NCBI GenBank assembly: GCA_017301995.1
Contig: JAFLEH010000006.1
Span: 62,001 to 126,000 of the forward strand
Direction of reading: 5' to 3'
Length of the DNA: 64,000 nt
Source: Verrucomicrobiota bacterium
Lineage (GTDB): Bacteria > Verrucomicrobiota > Verrucomicrobiia > Verrucomicrobiales > Akkermansiaceae
Within the stretch, counting starts at the first letter, position 1, and each line of letters opens with the position of its first letter. Position numbers and translations under genes: made by a program. Positions 40,886-50,030 of this stretch are shown one piece after another. The notes beneath the pieces were generated by a model. The model saw only the letters and a list, made by a program, of their open reading frames with translations, had not been told where the DNA came from and searched no databases.

Positions 40886-42930
40886 CTTGCAGCAGCTGCA
40901 GGCTGGGTTTCTTCAGCACTTGCAGCGGAGGGTTGTTGCAGCACCTCCAAGTCTTTCGTTTTGAGTTTCTTCCACCAAGTCCATGCGGTGCGTTCGCTGC
41001 AATTGATTGCAGCAGCCACGGTTTTCACGTTGGCGCGATTCAAGGTGCCGCCGAATGCGTTGATCGCCGCCATGAACGCATCCGTATCAAAGCTGGATTT
41101 GCGCCCCCCAAGCTTGTAGTTGGAAGTCTTGGCTTCTTTGTCAATTTTGGGTGGAGGTTCGCACTGTTCCCAGCAAATTCCACCATGGGTCGAGTGGCGC
41201 AGAAAGATCGTGTCGGTGGTCTTGCCTGCGGTGTCGCGCAGGCCCGCCCGCGTGCGGCGCTTGGTCATGCTGAACTGGAAGGTGGGCGGCTCACCCTCCT
41301 GGGTCTTGAGTCGGACCAAGACGGCGGTCTCACGCGCCCAGTTGGTGAGCGCAGAGCTACCCAGTCCGCTGTATGCGAGGTCGCTGGACGTCCAATGGCT
41401 GGACGCCTTCGGGTCCCTGGACGGCTTGCCGGTGTGGTGCAACAGGCACCAGACCACTCCGGTGCTCAGGCTCACGGCGTTGAGCATCTTGCAGCAGAAC
41501 TCGCTGATGACTCGTTGGTCGGAAATTTCGTCGCCGATGTAGTTGAGGAGCGGATCCGCCCACGCCAGGTCGGGCTTGTGTCGGTCCACGAGGGCGGAGG
41601 CTGCATGGACGAAATCCGAGCCGGTGCGGGTGGTGTCACGATAGATGATGATATTTTCTTCGAGAATGGCCTCCTGTTCCGGCGTAATGCCCATGCCACG
41701 GCGCACGCCTTGATACATTTCTGCCAGGTCGCCCACATCGTTTTCGGCCTGGATGAGAAGTGATCGCAGCGGCCGGACCGGAGTGATATTGAAAGCGGGT
41801 AAACCGAGCGCCCAGAGAATCATGAGCTGCATGCAAAGCGAGGACTTGCCGATTCCAGACTGGCCTACGACGACCAGTGAGCCGCCGCGGCACAGCCAGC
41901 GTTTTCCAAGAATGTTGTTGGGATCGTGGGATGTATCATACGTGGCCAGCAGCGAAATGGGCATGATGGCATCACTGGATGGAGCATCGGCTTCCTTCTG
42001 ACCAGCTTCCCATGCATCCCATGATGCCGCGCCAAGATTCGTGGCTAGCAATGACTGGCGGCGGACCTCGCCCTCCACGGTGCGCCAGCCGTCGGGGCAG
42101 CGCGACAACCGCGACGGGTTGCGGTTCTGCTTGTCGAGATCCATCCCCTCAAAGAGCTTCCACACGACATCGACCCGGCGCCGGTATTCCTTGGCATCGG
42201 GGGCGTTCAGTCGTACGATGGCGTGGAGGCTCTTGTTTCCGGAGTCGATTATGACGGCGACCGGCAGGCCGCTCTCGACGATGCGGCGATACTGCTCGGC
42301 TTGCGGGATCGGGTTGCCATCCTTGTCGCGGTCGAACTCGACCAAGGTATGGCGGAAACTGGTGACATCCGCGTCTTTGGATCCGCCCTTTGTCATCGGG
42401 TTGATCCGGAAGAACAGCCCGAGCTTGGTGCTGAACACGCGGTCGATACCACCTTTCCTATCGACCCGCTCAAGCCACTCGGCAGTCGTCAGGGTGACGC
42501 CCTTTCGGGGCGCTATTTCACCGTTCACATCCGCGGCAGTGTCGGCGATGGCGACATGCTCATCCGGGCGGAAGCAGGCCGCAAGAAGCTTCGGGAATCC
42601 GCCTTCGATAGGCTCAGGCGGGCCGGTGACGCGCCGTGGCTGCGGGCGGGAGGCGTGATCTCCGGAGGGCGGGCCCATCGGCTCACGGGCAGCTCCGTTG
42701 AATGCCGACCGGATGGTTGTCAGCGACTCCGCGTCGCCCAGGCCATCGGTTACGGCGCGTGCCAGCAACCGGGATTCGGCATCGTCGAGCGATTGGCCGG
42801 CATCACGCAACTGGCACGCCGCATCGAAGAGTTCCGCGTTGCGCCGTCCCTCCGGTGCGCCGTGCTCCAGGTAGTCGAGCGTGCGCTGCGGCAGCGGAGC
42901 GGTGACGGTTGATGATTTGTATCGTGCCAT
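40861..42930 (-). CDS. Replication protein: primase-polymerase-like plus RepA-type ATPase
   Basis: 689 residues. The N-terminal 80 include DAESRLLARAVTDGLGDAES, typical of primase-associated helical segments. An archaeo-eukaryotic-primase-like core has LVEFDRDKDGNP (D200) and IDSGNKSLHAIVR (S234-L-H236). A RecA-like ATPase of RepA/RSF1010 type has VVGQSGIGKSSLCMQL (Walker A 355-370) and AWADPLLNYIGDE. The C-terminal helix-turn-helix (TVAAAINCSERTAWTWWKKL) precedes an Ala/Gln-rich tail. It likely initiates replication or primes the excised element. It sits in the backbone near the integrase. Confidence 0.82.
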   Translation of the reverse strand: MARYKSSTVTAPLPQRTLDYLEHGAPEGRRNAELFDAACQLRDAGQSLDDAESRLLARAVTDGLGDAESLTTIRSAFNGAAREPMGPPSGDHASRPQPRRVTGPPEPIEGGFPKLLAACFRPDEHVAIADTAADVNGEIAPRKGVTLTTAEWLERVDRKGGIDRVFSTKLGLFFRINPMTKGGSKDADVTSFRHTLVEFDRDKDGNPIPQAEQYRRIVESGLPVAVIIDSGNKSLHAIVRLNAPDAKEYRRRVDVVWKLFEGMDLDKQNRNPSRLSRCPDGWRTVEGEVRRQSLLATNLGAASWDAWEAGQKEADAPSSDAIMPISLLATYDTSHDPNNILGKRWLCRGGSLVVVGQSGIGKSSLCMQLMILWALGLPAFNITPVRPLRSLLIQAENDVGDLAEMYQGVRRGMGITPEQEAILEENIIIYRDTTRTGSDFVHAASALVDRHKPDLAWADPLLNYIGDEISDQRVISEFCCKMLNAVSLSTGVVWCLLHHTGKPSRDPKASSHWTSSDLAYSGLGSSALTNWARETAVLVRLKTQEGEPPTFQFSMTKRRTRAGLRDTAGKTTDTIFLRHSTHGGICWEQCEPPPKIDKEAKTSNYKLGGRKSSFDTDAFMAAINAFGGTLNRANVKTVAAAINCSERTAWTWWKKLKTKDLEVLQQPSAASAEETQPAAAASAATIPPL

Positions 42931-43005
42931 CGGTCGGTCTCAATCACGAGGTGGACGGTCGAAACTAGAAGAATCGGTGATGCTGGCGGCTGAGGGATTG
43001 TGGTG

Positions 43006-43377
43006 CTAACGCCGCTTTCGCGCGGCCCGTGACTTCTTTGCCGCCCGCCGCCGCATTTCAACACTCAGCCTGTTGCTGATCGGGTAGCCAAAGCGGTTGG
43101 CAAGCCGGGCGACCTGTTTGCTGATGGCCTGTCGCGAGCAGCCCAATTTCTTGGCCCAAAACTCCATCGAGCGCGATTGTTGGTTGAGCAGGAAGGACCA
43201 CGCGACCTGGATGATGAACGGGTTGCCGCGCAGGAAGCTTCCGCCAATCCGGTCAATCATGAGGATCGCGTCGGGTGTGCTGCGAATCGGTGCCTCCTCT
43301 TCCGGTTCAAGAATGTCCACCGGATGGGTTTCGTCCACGGCGATGGGGCGTCCATCTTCGTCAAAATAGGTCTTCAA
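43006..43377 (-). CDS. Small helix-turn-helix protein
   Basis: 123 residues, apparent TTG start at 43377. An acidic N-terminus (MKTYFDEDGRPIAVDE) and a C-terminal helix-turn-helix (FWAKKLGCSRQAISKQVARL) with a basic Arg/Lys tail. It precedes rep in the same direction and may regulate it. Confidence 0.6.
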   Translation of the reverse strand: MKTYFDEDGRPIAVDETHPVDILEPEEEAPIRSTPDAILMIDRIGGSFLRGNPFIIQVAWSFLLNQQSRSMEFWAKKLGCSRQAISKQVARLANRFGYPISNRLSVEMRRRAAKKSRAARKRR

Positions 43378-43412
43378 GGTAGATGCCTTTCGTTAGGTGG
43401 GATTAAGGTTGG

Positions 43413-43976
43413 TTAGTGTGCCGATCCGGCGCGGGTCTTGATCTGGGCGGTTTCAGCCTCAAGCAGCAGTTGGTATTCCCGCTCGAAGGTGGCGCGGATT
43501 TGTTTGGCTTCGTAATCCGTGGACGCCACGCCCTCGATCATATCGCCGATCACGCGACTGACGACATGATAGGCCGCGCCGCGTTTGCCGTGCCTTTCCG
43601 TGGCACGGAGCGCCGCCCGGATTTTCAACAAGCGAACGTCGTCCATCCGGTCAAACACCGGATTGAGAGGTCCGGTCGGGTTCTTCGCCGTGCCCGCTTC
43701 AAAATCCTCGCGGGTCAGGGGAACCATGTTGCCGGTAGCCAGGTCCAACCGCAGCGGCAGGTTGTCTTCGCCCGCCCCCAACAGCCAATCGGGATCAACG
43801 CCGCTCGCGTAGGCGAGCCGTTCGGTAGTCCGGGTGGAAAGCGTATCAAACCCTGCTTCGATCTTTCTCAACGCGCCAACCGAAATTCCGGCCAAAGCCG
43901 CGAAATCCTGGGCGTTCAGGCCGAGTGTTGACCGGAGCAGACCAATGCGGGTGGAAGTATTGATGGGGCGTGCCAT
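43413..43976 (-). CDS. XRE-type repressor of the element
   Basis: 187 residues. Residues 5-60 form an XRE/Cro helix-turn-helix (LNAQDFAALAGISVGALRKI). The remainder is a helical effector or dimerisation region. Four bases before its ATG lies a perfect palindrome (see 43981), so it probably represses its own gene and controls integrase/replication genes. Same strand as rep and integrase. Confidence 0.8.
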   Translation of the reverse strand: MARPINTSTRIGLLRSTLGLNAQDFAALAGISVGALRKIEAGFDTLSTRTTERLAYASGVDPDWLLGAGEDNLPLRLDLATGNMVPLTREDFEAGTAKNPTGPLNPVFDRMDDVRLLKIRAALRATERHGKRGAAYHVVSRVIGDMIEGVASTDYEAKQIRATFEREYQLLLEAETAQIKTRAGSAH

Positions 43977-43980
43977 GCGC

Positions 43981-44004
43981 TTAGATTGCGTCGGCGCAAT
44001 CTAA
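43981..44004. promoter_or_regulatory. Palindromic operator before the XRE gene
   Basis: TTAGATTGCG and CGCAATCTAA are perfect inverted arms of 10 bases separated by TCGG, ending 4 bases before the ATG at 43976. This fits autoregulatory binding by the XRE protein. I saw no second copy in the window. Confidence 0.75.
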
Positions 44005-44124
44005 ACACAAGAACTATTTTTGAATTTCCAAAAAAAGTTCCCTGCCAACCGATCTCGGCCACCTGATCCGCCATTACCGCCGTGCCCAGACCTCGGGCGG
44101 AATGACGGCAAACCATGCCTGATG

Positions 44125-45441
44125 TCATTGCGCGAACTTGCGCTTCTGGCGATTCCAGTTGGTCGTCGGGGGCACCCAGCCAGTTGGTGGCATGATGGCG
44201 AACCATCTCGCCGAGGCGTCGCCAGTCACCAATTCCCGATAGTGCTTGAAGATGATGGCCGGTGAATTTCCCGCTTCCAGTGCGACCTTGGCGGCATCCT
44301 CTACCTCGGCCAGTCGGTAGCTGATGAACGAATGGCGCAGGGCGTTCTGCGGCCAGCGCATCCCGATCTTGCGGGCCAGCGCGGTTGCCTGCCGGAAATA
44401 GTCATGGTCAGGGATGACATTCCCCTTTCGCTCGGGAACCAGTTCAAGCCATGCCTTGAGGTTATCGCTCACCGGGATGATGCGGCGGCTGGCGGTTTTC
44501 GCCTGCCCCGCCCGGAGTTCGATCAACTTGCGCTCCAGATCCACCGCACCCCAATCCAGGCGGCAGATTTCGGCCGCCCGGAGGCCGGCGAATCCGCCGA
44601 TGGCCAGCAGCGGGATCAGGTGAACAGGAGCCGCAAGCAGCAGCCTTTGCAGTTCGTCCGGGGTGAACACCTCCGAGTCGGTGTCGCCGACTTTCGCCTT
44701 CTTCAGCAATTCCGGTTCTGTGGCGTCCTTGCGTGACAAGTAGCCGCGCTGCTTGGCGAACCCGAAAAACACCCGGAGTTGGGTGAGGTAGCCGTTGCGG
44801 GTCCGGGGCAGAACCTCCGCGTCACGGAGCCACTTGTCGATCTGCTCGGCGGTGATTTCCAGAATCGGACCGGGAAACGCCGTTTCAAAGCGGGTGAGTG
44901 TCTGCTTGAGTTGGAGGACATAGCGATGGCTCACGCCGTCGCCACGCTTGGCGGCCAGGAACTCGACCACGATTTCCGGCACCTTGACGCCCAGAGTCAC
45001 CCCTCGCGATCTGCGGAGGTACTCCTCCACGGCGGGCATCAGCGGGGTATCGCCGAGTTTCTCACGCGTCCTCACCCATTCTTCGACTACCGAGACGAGC
45101 GGCACCTTGAACGGTGCGAGCAGGCGGATGGCGGCGAGGTAGGCTTCGCGCTCCTGTGGCCGGAGGTCGTTATCCGCCTGCATGCCACGGGCGATCTTAT
45201 CCACCGCGATCTTGGCCTCGTCCTTTGCCGCCTCAAGCGTGCGGAACATCCGGCGCACCCGGCGCCCGTGGTGGTAGTAGGAAATGGAATAGCGGGTCTT
45301 GCCGTGGCTGAACCACGCGTAGATTGGCACGCTGGCGGAGCCCTTGCGGACGGTCGCTACCGGACCGGGTTCGCACCCTGTGGCGGGAGTGGTGGAAAAC
45401 GACTGGCGGAAATTTGGCGGAAGTGTGGTGTCCATGGCCAT
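44125..45441 (-). CDS. int: Tyrosine recombinase (integrase)
   Basis: 438 residues. Catalytic residues: GFAGLRAAEICRLDWG (Arg), ALRHSFISYRLAE (R-H in the HxxR box) and IIFKHYRELV with the active-site Tyr. N-terminal SAM-like DNA-binding part (VYLQ.. region about 150-240) and an amphipathic AP-type arm-binding start (YAWFSHGKTRYSISYYHHGR). Its start lies 55 bp from the tRNA-Tyr 3' end, the standard position of an integrase next to its attachment site. Confidence 0.92.
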   Translation of the reverse strand: MAMDTTLPPNFRQSFSTTPATGCEPGPVATVRKGSASVPIYAWFSHGKTRYSISYYHHGRRVRRMFRTLEAAKDEAKIAVDKIARGMQADNDLRPQEREAYLAAIRLLAPFKVPLVSVVEEWVRTREKLGDTPLMPAVEEYLRRSRGVTLGVKVPEIVVEFLAAKRGDGVSHRYVLQLKQTLTRFETAFPGPILEITAEQIDKWLRDAEVLPRTRNGYLTQLRVFFGFAKQRGYLSRKDATEPELLKKAKVGDTDSEVFTPDELQRLLLAAPVHLIPLLAIGGFAGLRAAEICRLDWGAVDLERKLIELRAGQAKTASRRIIPVSDNLKAWLELVPERKGNVIPDHDYFRQATALARKIGMRWPQNALRHSFISYRLAEVEDAAKVALEAGNSPAIIFKHYRELVTGDASARWFAIMPPTGWVPPTTNWNRQKRKFAQ

Positions 45442-45495
45442 GGTGGCCTGTCAACCAACTGCGCTAACGCCGTCATAACTCATTCATTTTCAAAA

Positions 45496-45581
45496 TGGTG
45501 GGCAGAGCTGGATTCGAACCAGCGTAGGCGTTAGCCAGCAGATTTACAGTCTGCCCCCTTTAGCCACTCGGGCATCTACCC
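45496..45581 (-). tRNA. tRNA-Tyr (GUA)
   Basis: Minus strand, 86 nt. Acceptor GGGTAGA pairs with TCTGCCC; discriminator A and CCA are encoded. The anticodon loop reads ACTGTAAAT (anticodon GTA) and there is a long variable arm, as in tyrosine tRNA. Its 3' end faces the integrase, marking the likely attachment site of the island. Confidence 0.95.
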
Positions 45582-45858
45582 ATTTTGATGCGGTGCGCCT
45601 CGCGGCGCGGGCGGGAGAGTGGCGGTAGCTCAGAGGGGTGACAAGCAAAAAAGTGATTTTTTTCGGTTTCCGGAATCCTCGGGCGGCGGGCTGCGGATGG
45701 GGCAGGGATTTTACGGGATTCGGGCGGAGGCTGTGGCATCGTGCGTCGTGCTTTCGCATCCGGGGTGCGCCGACGGCGGGGTTCACAAACCCGTGGGGAT
45801 CACAGGGGATCACAAACCCGTTGCCAATGGGGGCGATCTGGGCGAGAGTGGCGCGCCC
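45582..45858. promoter_or_regulatory. Upstream region of mrp with tandem 10-bp repeat
   Basis: Between tRNA-Tyr and mrp lie two adjacent copies of GGGGATCACA (45795-45804 and 45805-45814), framed by two copies of CACAAACCCGT (45784-45794 and 45811-45821). This may be a regulator-binding site; no consensus is recognised. Confidence 0.5.
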
Positions 45859-46893
45859 ATGAATCCCGATTTCGTACGCGAAGCGCTCCGACAAGTCCGT
45901 TACCCCGGTTTTTCCCGGGACATCGTTTCCTTTGGTTTGGTCAAGAACATCACCTGTGAGCCCGGTCTGACCGTGGTTCAGATCGAGGTGCAAACGGCGG
46001 ATCCGGCGGTGCCGGAGCGGATTTTCCAGGATTGCCATGCGGTTTTGGACCCACTGCCGGACATCGGCCACGCGCGGGTGGAGATCGAGGTGAAAGGCGC
46101 TCCCGCGGCCGCCGGCGGCCAGGTTCGCGCCACGATCCCCGGTGTGAAACGGATCATCGCCGTGGCATCCGGAAAAGGCGGGGTCGGGAAATCCACGGTG
46201 GCCGCGAATCTGGCGGTGGCTCTCGCGGCAAGCGGCGCGAAAGTGGGGCTTTGCGATTGTGACCTCTACGGTCCCTCGGTGGCGCAGATGTTCGGAACGG
46301 TCGAGCGCCCGCTGGCCAACGAGCAGGATGAAATCATCCCGATCGAGGCGCACGGAGTGAAGCTGATGTCGATGGGTTTTCTGTTGGACGGATCGTCGCC
46401 GGTGATCGTGCGCGGGCCGATGGCGACGCGCTACACCCAACAATTCCTTCGCCAGGTGGCGTGGGGCGAATTGGACTATCTGATTCTCGACCTGCCGCCG
46501 GGCACGGGCGATATCCAACTGACGATCGTCCAGACGGTGGCGGTGGACGGTGCGGTGATCGTAACCACGCCGCAGGAGGTGGCGCTGATCGACGCGCGCA
46601 AGGCGGTTTCGATGTTCGGCAAGGTCAATGTGCCGATCCTCGGGTTGATCGAGAACATGTCGTGGTTCGAGTGCGATGCCGGGAAACGGTACCATTTGTT
46701 TGGGAACGGCGGAGGCGCTCGGGAGGCGGAGCTGTTGGGCGTGCCATTGTTCGGCCAGATCCCGATCGATGTGCCGACGCGCGAGGGTGGGGATGCCGGA
46801 AAACCGGTGGCGCTGCTTTCCGCGGAGGCGAACAAGGTGGCGGCCGCTTTCCACCGTACGGCGGCGGCGGTCCGGTCGAAGACCGGTGTCTAA
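45859..46893 (+). CDS. mrp: Mrp/NBP35-type Fe-S cluster carrier ATPase
   Basis: 344 residues from ATG 45859 (MNPDFVREAL). Residues 1-90 are a MIP18/DUF59 domain; the ParA-like ATPase follows with SGKGGVGKSTVAANLAVAL and the Mrp phrase LPPGTGDIQLTIVQT. The C-x2-C pair expected in the family is not obvious near the end; only single cysteines are seen. Likely assembles or delivers iron-sulfur clusters. A 13-base gap separates it from nadC, suggesting a shared transcript. Confidence 0.9.
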   Translation: MNPDFVREALRQVRYPGFSRDIVSFGLVKNITCEPGLTVVQIEVQTADPAVPERIFQDCHAVLDPLPDIGHARVEIEVKGAPAAAGGQVRATIPGVKRIIAVASGKGGVGKSTVAANLAVALAASGAKVGLCDCDLYGPSVAQMFGTVERPLANEQDEIIPIEAHGVKLMSMGFLLDGSSPVIVRGPMATRYTQQFLRQVAWGELDYLILDLPPGTGDIQLTIVQTVAVDGAVIVTTPQEVALIDARKAVSMFGKVNVPILGLIENMSWFECDAGKRYHLFGNGGGAREAELLGVPLFGQIPIDVPTREGGDAGKPVALLSAEANKVAAAFHRTAAAVRSKTGV

Positions 46894-46905
46894 CCAGATC
46901 GCCCG

Positions 46906-47775
46906 ATGCAAACGGAAATCGAATCCACAACGGACCGCCTGATTGCGATGGCCTTGGCCGAGGACGTCGGAACCGGCGACGTGACGGTGCGGTATTTCGT
47001 GCCTGAGGGAAGGCGCGCCCGCGCGTTCGCGGTGGCGCGTCGCGACGGTGCGATTTCCGGAGTCGAGGTGGCGCGGCGGGTGTTTCTGGCGGTGGATCCC
47101 GATTTGGAAGTGGAGGTGCTCATTCCGGATGGCAGCCATGTGGCTGCCGGGGCGATGCTGCTGCGGGTGGAAGGCGCCGCGCGGTCGGTGCTGACGGCCG
47201 AGCGGACGGCGCTCAATTTCATGCAGCGGCTCAGCGGGGTCGCCACTCTAACCGCGAGATATGTGTCGGTGGCCAAGGGCACCGGCGCGAGGATTCTCGA
47301 CACCCGCAAGACCACGCCGGGTTTCCGTTTGTTGGAAAAACAGGCGGTGGTTCACGGCGGCGGCACCAATCACCGGATGGGGCTCTACGACCGCGCGATG
47401 GTCAAGGACAACCATCTCGTGGCCGAGGGCGGAGTGGCCGCGCTCCGGGAGGCGATCCGCGCTCTCAAGGCCGACCATCCCGGCGTGGAGGTTGAGCTGG
47501 AGGCGGATCGGTTGGATCAGGTGCGGGAGTTTCTAACATTTGATGGGGTCGATCACATTCTATTGGACAACATGACGCCGGACGAACTCCGGCAGGCGGT
47601 GGCCCTCCGCGGGGATCGCACCACTCCGTTGTTGGAAGCCAGCGGCGGCGTGACGCTCGAAACGCTTCGCGGAATCGCCGAAACGGGTGTGGATTTCATC
47701 TCGGTGGGCGCGCTCACCCATTCCGCCCCGGCGCTGGATATTGGCCTGGATTTCGTGCCGGTTGATGGTCCCTGA
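46906..47775 (+). CDS. nadC: Nicotinate-nucleotide pyrophosphorylase (carboxylating)
   Basis: 289 residues. QPRTase motifs: EDVGTGDVT near residue 19, ERTALNFMQRLSG (about 99-111), LDTRKTTPGFR (about 132-142), HGGGTNHRMGLYD and LLEASGGV. It converts quinolinate and PRPP to nicotinate mononucleotide in NAD synthesis. The length is standard. Confidence 0.95.
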   Translation: MQTEIESTTDRLIAMALAEDVGTGDVTVRYFVPEGRRARAFAVARRDGAISGVEVARRVFLAVDPDLEVEVLIPDGSHVAAGAMLLRVEGAARSVLTAERTALNFMQRLSGVATLTARYVSVAKGTGARILDTRKTTPGFRLLEKQAVVHGGGTNHRMGLYDRAMVKDNHLVAEGGVAALREAIRALKADHPGVEVELEADRLDQVREFLTFDGVDHILLDNMTPDELRQAVALRGDRTTPLLEASGGVTLETLRGIAETGVDFISVGALTHSAPALDIGLDFVPVDGP

Positions 47776-47926
47776 ACCACACCGGGAAATTCGCGATGTC
47801 GATCAGGGGAAAACACGCGCATGAGCCAAGTCGGGGACCCGGCGGGCGGTCAGGATGGCTTGATGACAACTGATGCCAGCTATAAGAGAGATTCTCTCGG
47901 CGCATAGGCATCGACGCTCATAGAGC

Positions 47927-47963
47927 GCCGCTACAAGCGGAACATTCGCGGATTTGTAGCGGC
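47927..47963. terminator. Hairpin repeat after nadC
   Basis: GCCGCTACAA (47927-47936) and TTGTAGCGGC (47954-47963) are perfect 10-base arms around a 17-base loop. It lies in the 270-bp convergent gap between nadC and the heparinase-like gene. A shorter GAGAG/CTCTC hairpin lies at 47886-47898. It may be a bidirectional terminator or a dispersed REP-like repeat. Confidence 0.55.
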
Positions 47964-48045
47964 GGTCTGTGACCGTCGCACTTATACCCCGAGGCAGGTA
48001 ATGCGGTTGATCTTCCGTCAGACACCCTGCCGATAGATCACATAC

Positions 48046-49980
48046 TCACTTGGCTCCGGCCACGTCCAGTTTGGCCGGAGCTTCGCGGGTGATCGTGACC
48101 GGCTTGGCCTGTTTGGCGGCGGCCGGGTCCGCAGGGGCGATGACCGTCCGAATCCAACCGTCCTTGGCGGGGTTAGACAGGCGGATGCCTAACCGGAAAA
48201 CCGTGGGTCTTCCCGGATTGATGATTTTGGTGAGTTCCGTGGCAACCGGACCCGACGCCTCGATTTTCACGGTCACGGCGGCTTGGTTAGGTCCGGTGAC
48301 GGCGAGTTCGCCGGACGGTAGCTGGCACCATGCGCCGAGCGCGATGAGCGCCGATTCAAAGGGAATCGCCCGCCCGGAGGCAAAACGGTCGTCGATGGTT
48401 AGGGAAGCGGCGTTTCCGCGCCGATAGGTCCAATCCCGTTCGAGTCGGGTCAGGTCCTTCACCGGATAGCACGACCGGAGGTCGATGGATATGCGGTCGG
48501 CGGCATCGGAAAACGAGGTTTTCAGCACGTTGCCGCGCGCCTTGTTTCCGGCGACTTGGAAAAGCCCGTCCACCACGGGCGCGGAATGGCCATAGGAGGC
48601 CATCACCGGGAACCGGTAGCGGTCTTTCGAGAACGTTTCCGCGGTATAGACCATCGCGCCGGGATCGCAGAGGAGCGCCTGTCCGCGATGATAGACCATG
48701 GTGGTGCCCACGTCGTTGTGATTGTGGTGTTCGGCGTTGTTTCCGCCTTTGAACGCGACCGCGAAATCGCCGCCGGGCGCGGGGCGGCCGATATAGACCC
48801 CCGCGTCCTTGAGCCAGGTGTGGGATGGAAGCAGAGTGGGGGAGGCGGGTTTGTCGCTGGTCCGGAAGGGAAACGCGAAGAGCATTCCGTCATAAAGCGT
48901 GCCCGCCGAAGCGAGGACGGCGGCGGTCGATCTATCGGCGCGGCCGGGCCAGATGCCGCGGCTGGCCAGATAGTGGACGACCAATCCCGACGGGCGGGAG
49001 TTGAGTCCCGCATCCGCGAAACACGGATGGATGCCCGCGGTGATTTCCTGGCCGCAGGTGGCCGCGACGATCTGCCGGACGCGGTCGCTGGCCAGCCAGT
49101 CCACCGCGCCGTTGGTGTGCCGGCAAACCAGTTCGGATAGAACGGCGAAATGTCCGAAGCCGTAGCCCCAGTAGCCGATGCCCTCGGAGCAATAGCCGTC
49201 CGCGGCGAACCCGCTGAGGAAGGTTTTCATGTTTCCTTCCGCCCAACGCACCGCCGCCTCGCGGGTGGCGCGGTCCGGTTCGGTTAGAAGGATGGCGCCC
49301 ACCGCGCCGGCGGTACACACCGCGTTCCAATTGTGGTTGGCGCGGCTCCACCAATGCCGGCTGCGATAGAAATCCGGATCGCCGCCGCGGATTTGTTCGA
49401 GCGCCGGTCCGGTTAGGCGGCGGGCGATCTCGCGCCGCGCGAGCGTTTTGGTGGCGACCGGCAGACGGTCATCCAGCAGGCACAGCATGGTGGCCATATC
49501 AAACCCGCTGGCGGCCACCACCAGGTCGGCGTAGGGTTTGTTGCCCTTGAAAATCCACCCGTTGGAGTCGTGGGCGGGCAGACACCACGAAGGATCCGCG
49601 CAGAGCGAGTCCACGGTGGCCACAATCGCCGGGACGAACCGTGACTTTCCCTCGACGCATTCCGCCAGCGTGAGCGCGCGGAGCCTTTGCCAGCGCTTGC
49701 CATTGTGGTCCTGGAATCGGGTGCGATTCCCATTGCGATAGTACTCCTGATAGAGCGCGGCATCGAATGGCACCGGCGGCTTTGATAGAAAAGGCGTGGC
49801 GTTCGCAACCGCCTTGGCGCCTTCCGGGGTGGACGCGATGCGATCCCACGTGGCCCGGTCCGCCGCCGGTCGGCCGATCCCGCCCGGTTTTTCCGGCAGG
49901 GGAATGGCGGTTCCTTGGGCCAACACGACGGGTGCCGCGGCGAGCGACAGGCACAGCAGGGAAAGCGGGATCGGTGACAT
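48046..49980 (-). CDS. Secreted heparinase II/III-like protein
   Basis: 644 residues from ATG 49980 with a signal peptide (MSPIPLSLLCLSLAAAPVVL, cleavage near AQG). The body has an alpha/alpha toroid-like half (FYRSRHWWSRANHNWNAVC, GYWGYGFGHFAVL) followed by the heparinase II/III motif region (NNAEHHNHNDVGTTMVYHRG) and a beta-sandwich end. Such enzymes are lyases acting on uronate-containing polysaccharides; the substrate cannot be named. A gene gap of about 50 bp separates it from the AsnC-like gene upstream. Confidence 0.85.
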   Translation of the reverse strand: MSPIPLSLLCLSLAAAPVVLAQGTAIPLPEKPGGIGRPAADRATWDRIASTPEGAKAVANATPFLSKPPVPFDAALYQEYYRNGNRTRFQDHNGKRWQRLRALTLAECVEGKSRFVPAIVATVDSLCADPSWCLPAHDSNGWIFKGNKPYADLVVAASGFDMATMLCLLDDRLPVATKTLARREIARRLTGPALEQIRGGDPDFYRSRHWWSRANHNWNAVCTAGAVGAILLTEPDRATREAAVRWAEGNMKTFLSGFAADGYCSEGIGYWGYGFGHFAVLSELVCRHTNGAVDWLASDRVRQIVAATCGQEITAGIHPCFADAGLNSRPSGLVVHYLASRGIWPGRADRSTAAVLASAGTLYDGMLFAFPFRTSDKPASPTLLPSHTWLKDAGVYIGRPAPGGDFAVAFKGGNNAEHHNHNDVGTTMVYHRGQALLCDPGAMVYTAETFSKDRYRFPVMASYGHSAPVVDGLFQVAGNKARGNVLKTSFSDAADRISIDLRSCYPVKDLTRLERDWTYRRGNAASLTIDDRFASGRAIPFESALIALGAWCQLPSGELAVTGPNQAAVTVKIEASGPVATELTKIINPGRPTVFRLGIRLSNPAKDGWIRTVIAPADPAAAKQAKPVTITREAPAKLDVAGAK

Positions 49981-50030
49981 CCCGGAGCGATACGCGCCGG
50001 GCGGGGCCGCGCTTTCGGCGGATGTGATTG

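Noticed and set aside
1..45495. Second attachment site (copy of the tRNA-Tyr 3' end)
   Set aside because: I looked for the ATTCGAACC-type core to the left and found no convincing copy; the far end is probably outside the window.
45544..47139. 531-residue minus-strand frame over mrp and nadC
   Set aside because: Low-complexity Arg/His-rich shadow of two well-defined core enzymes, and it overlaps tRNA-Tyr.
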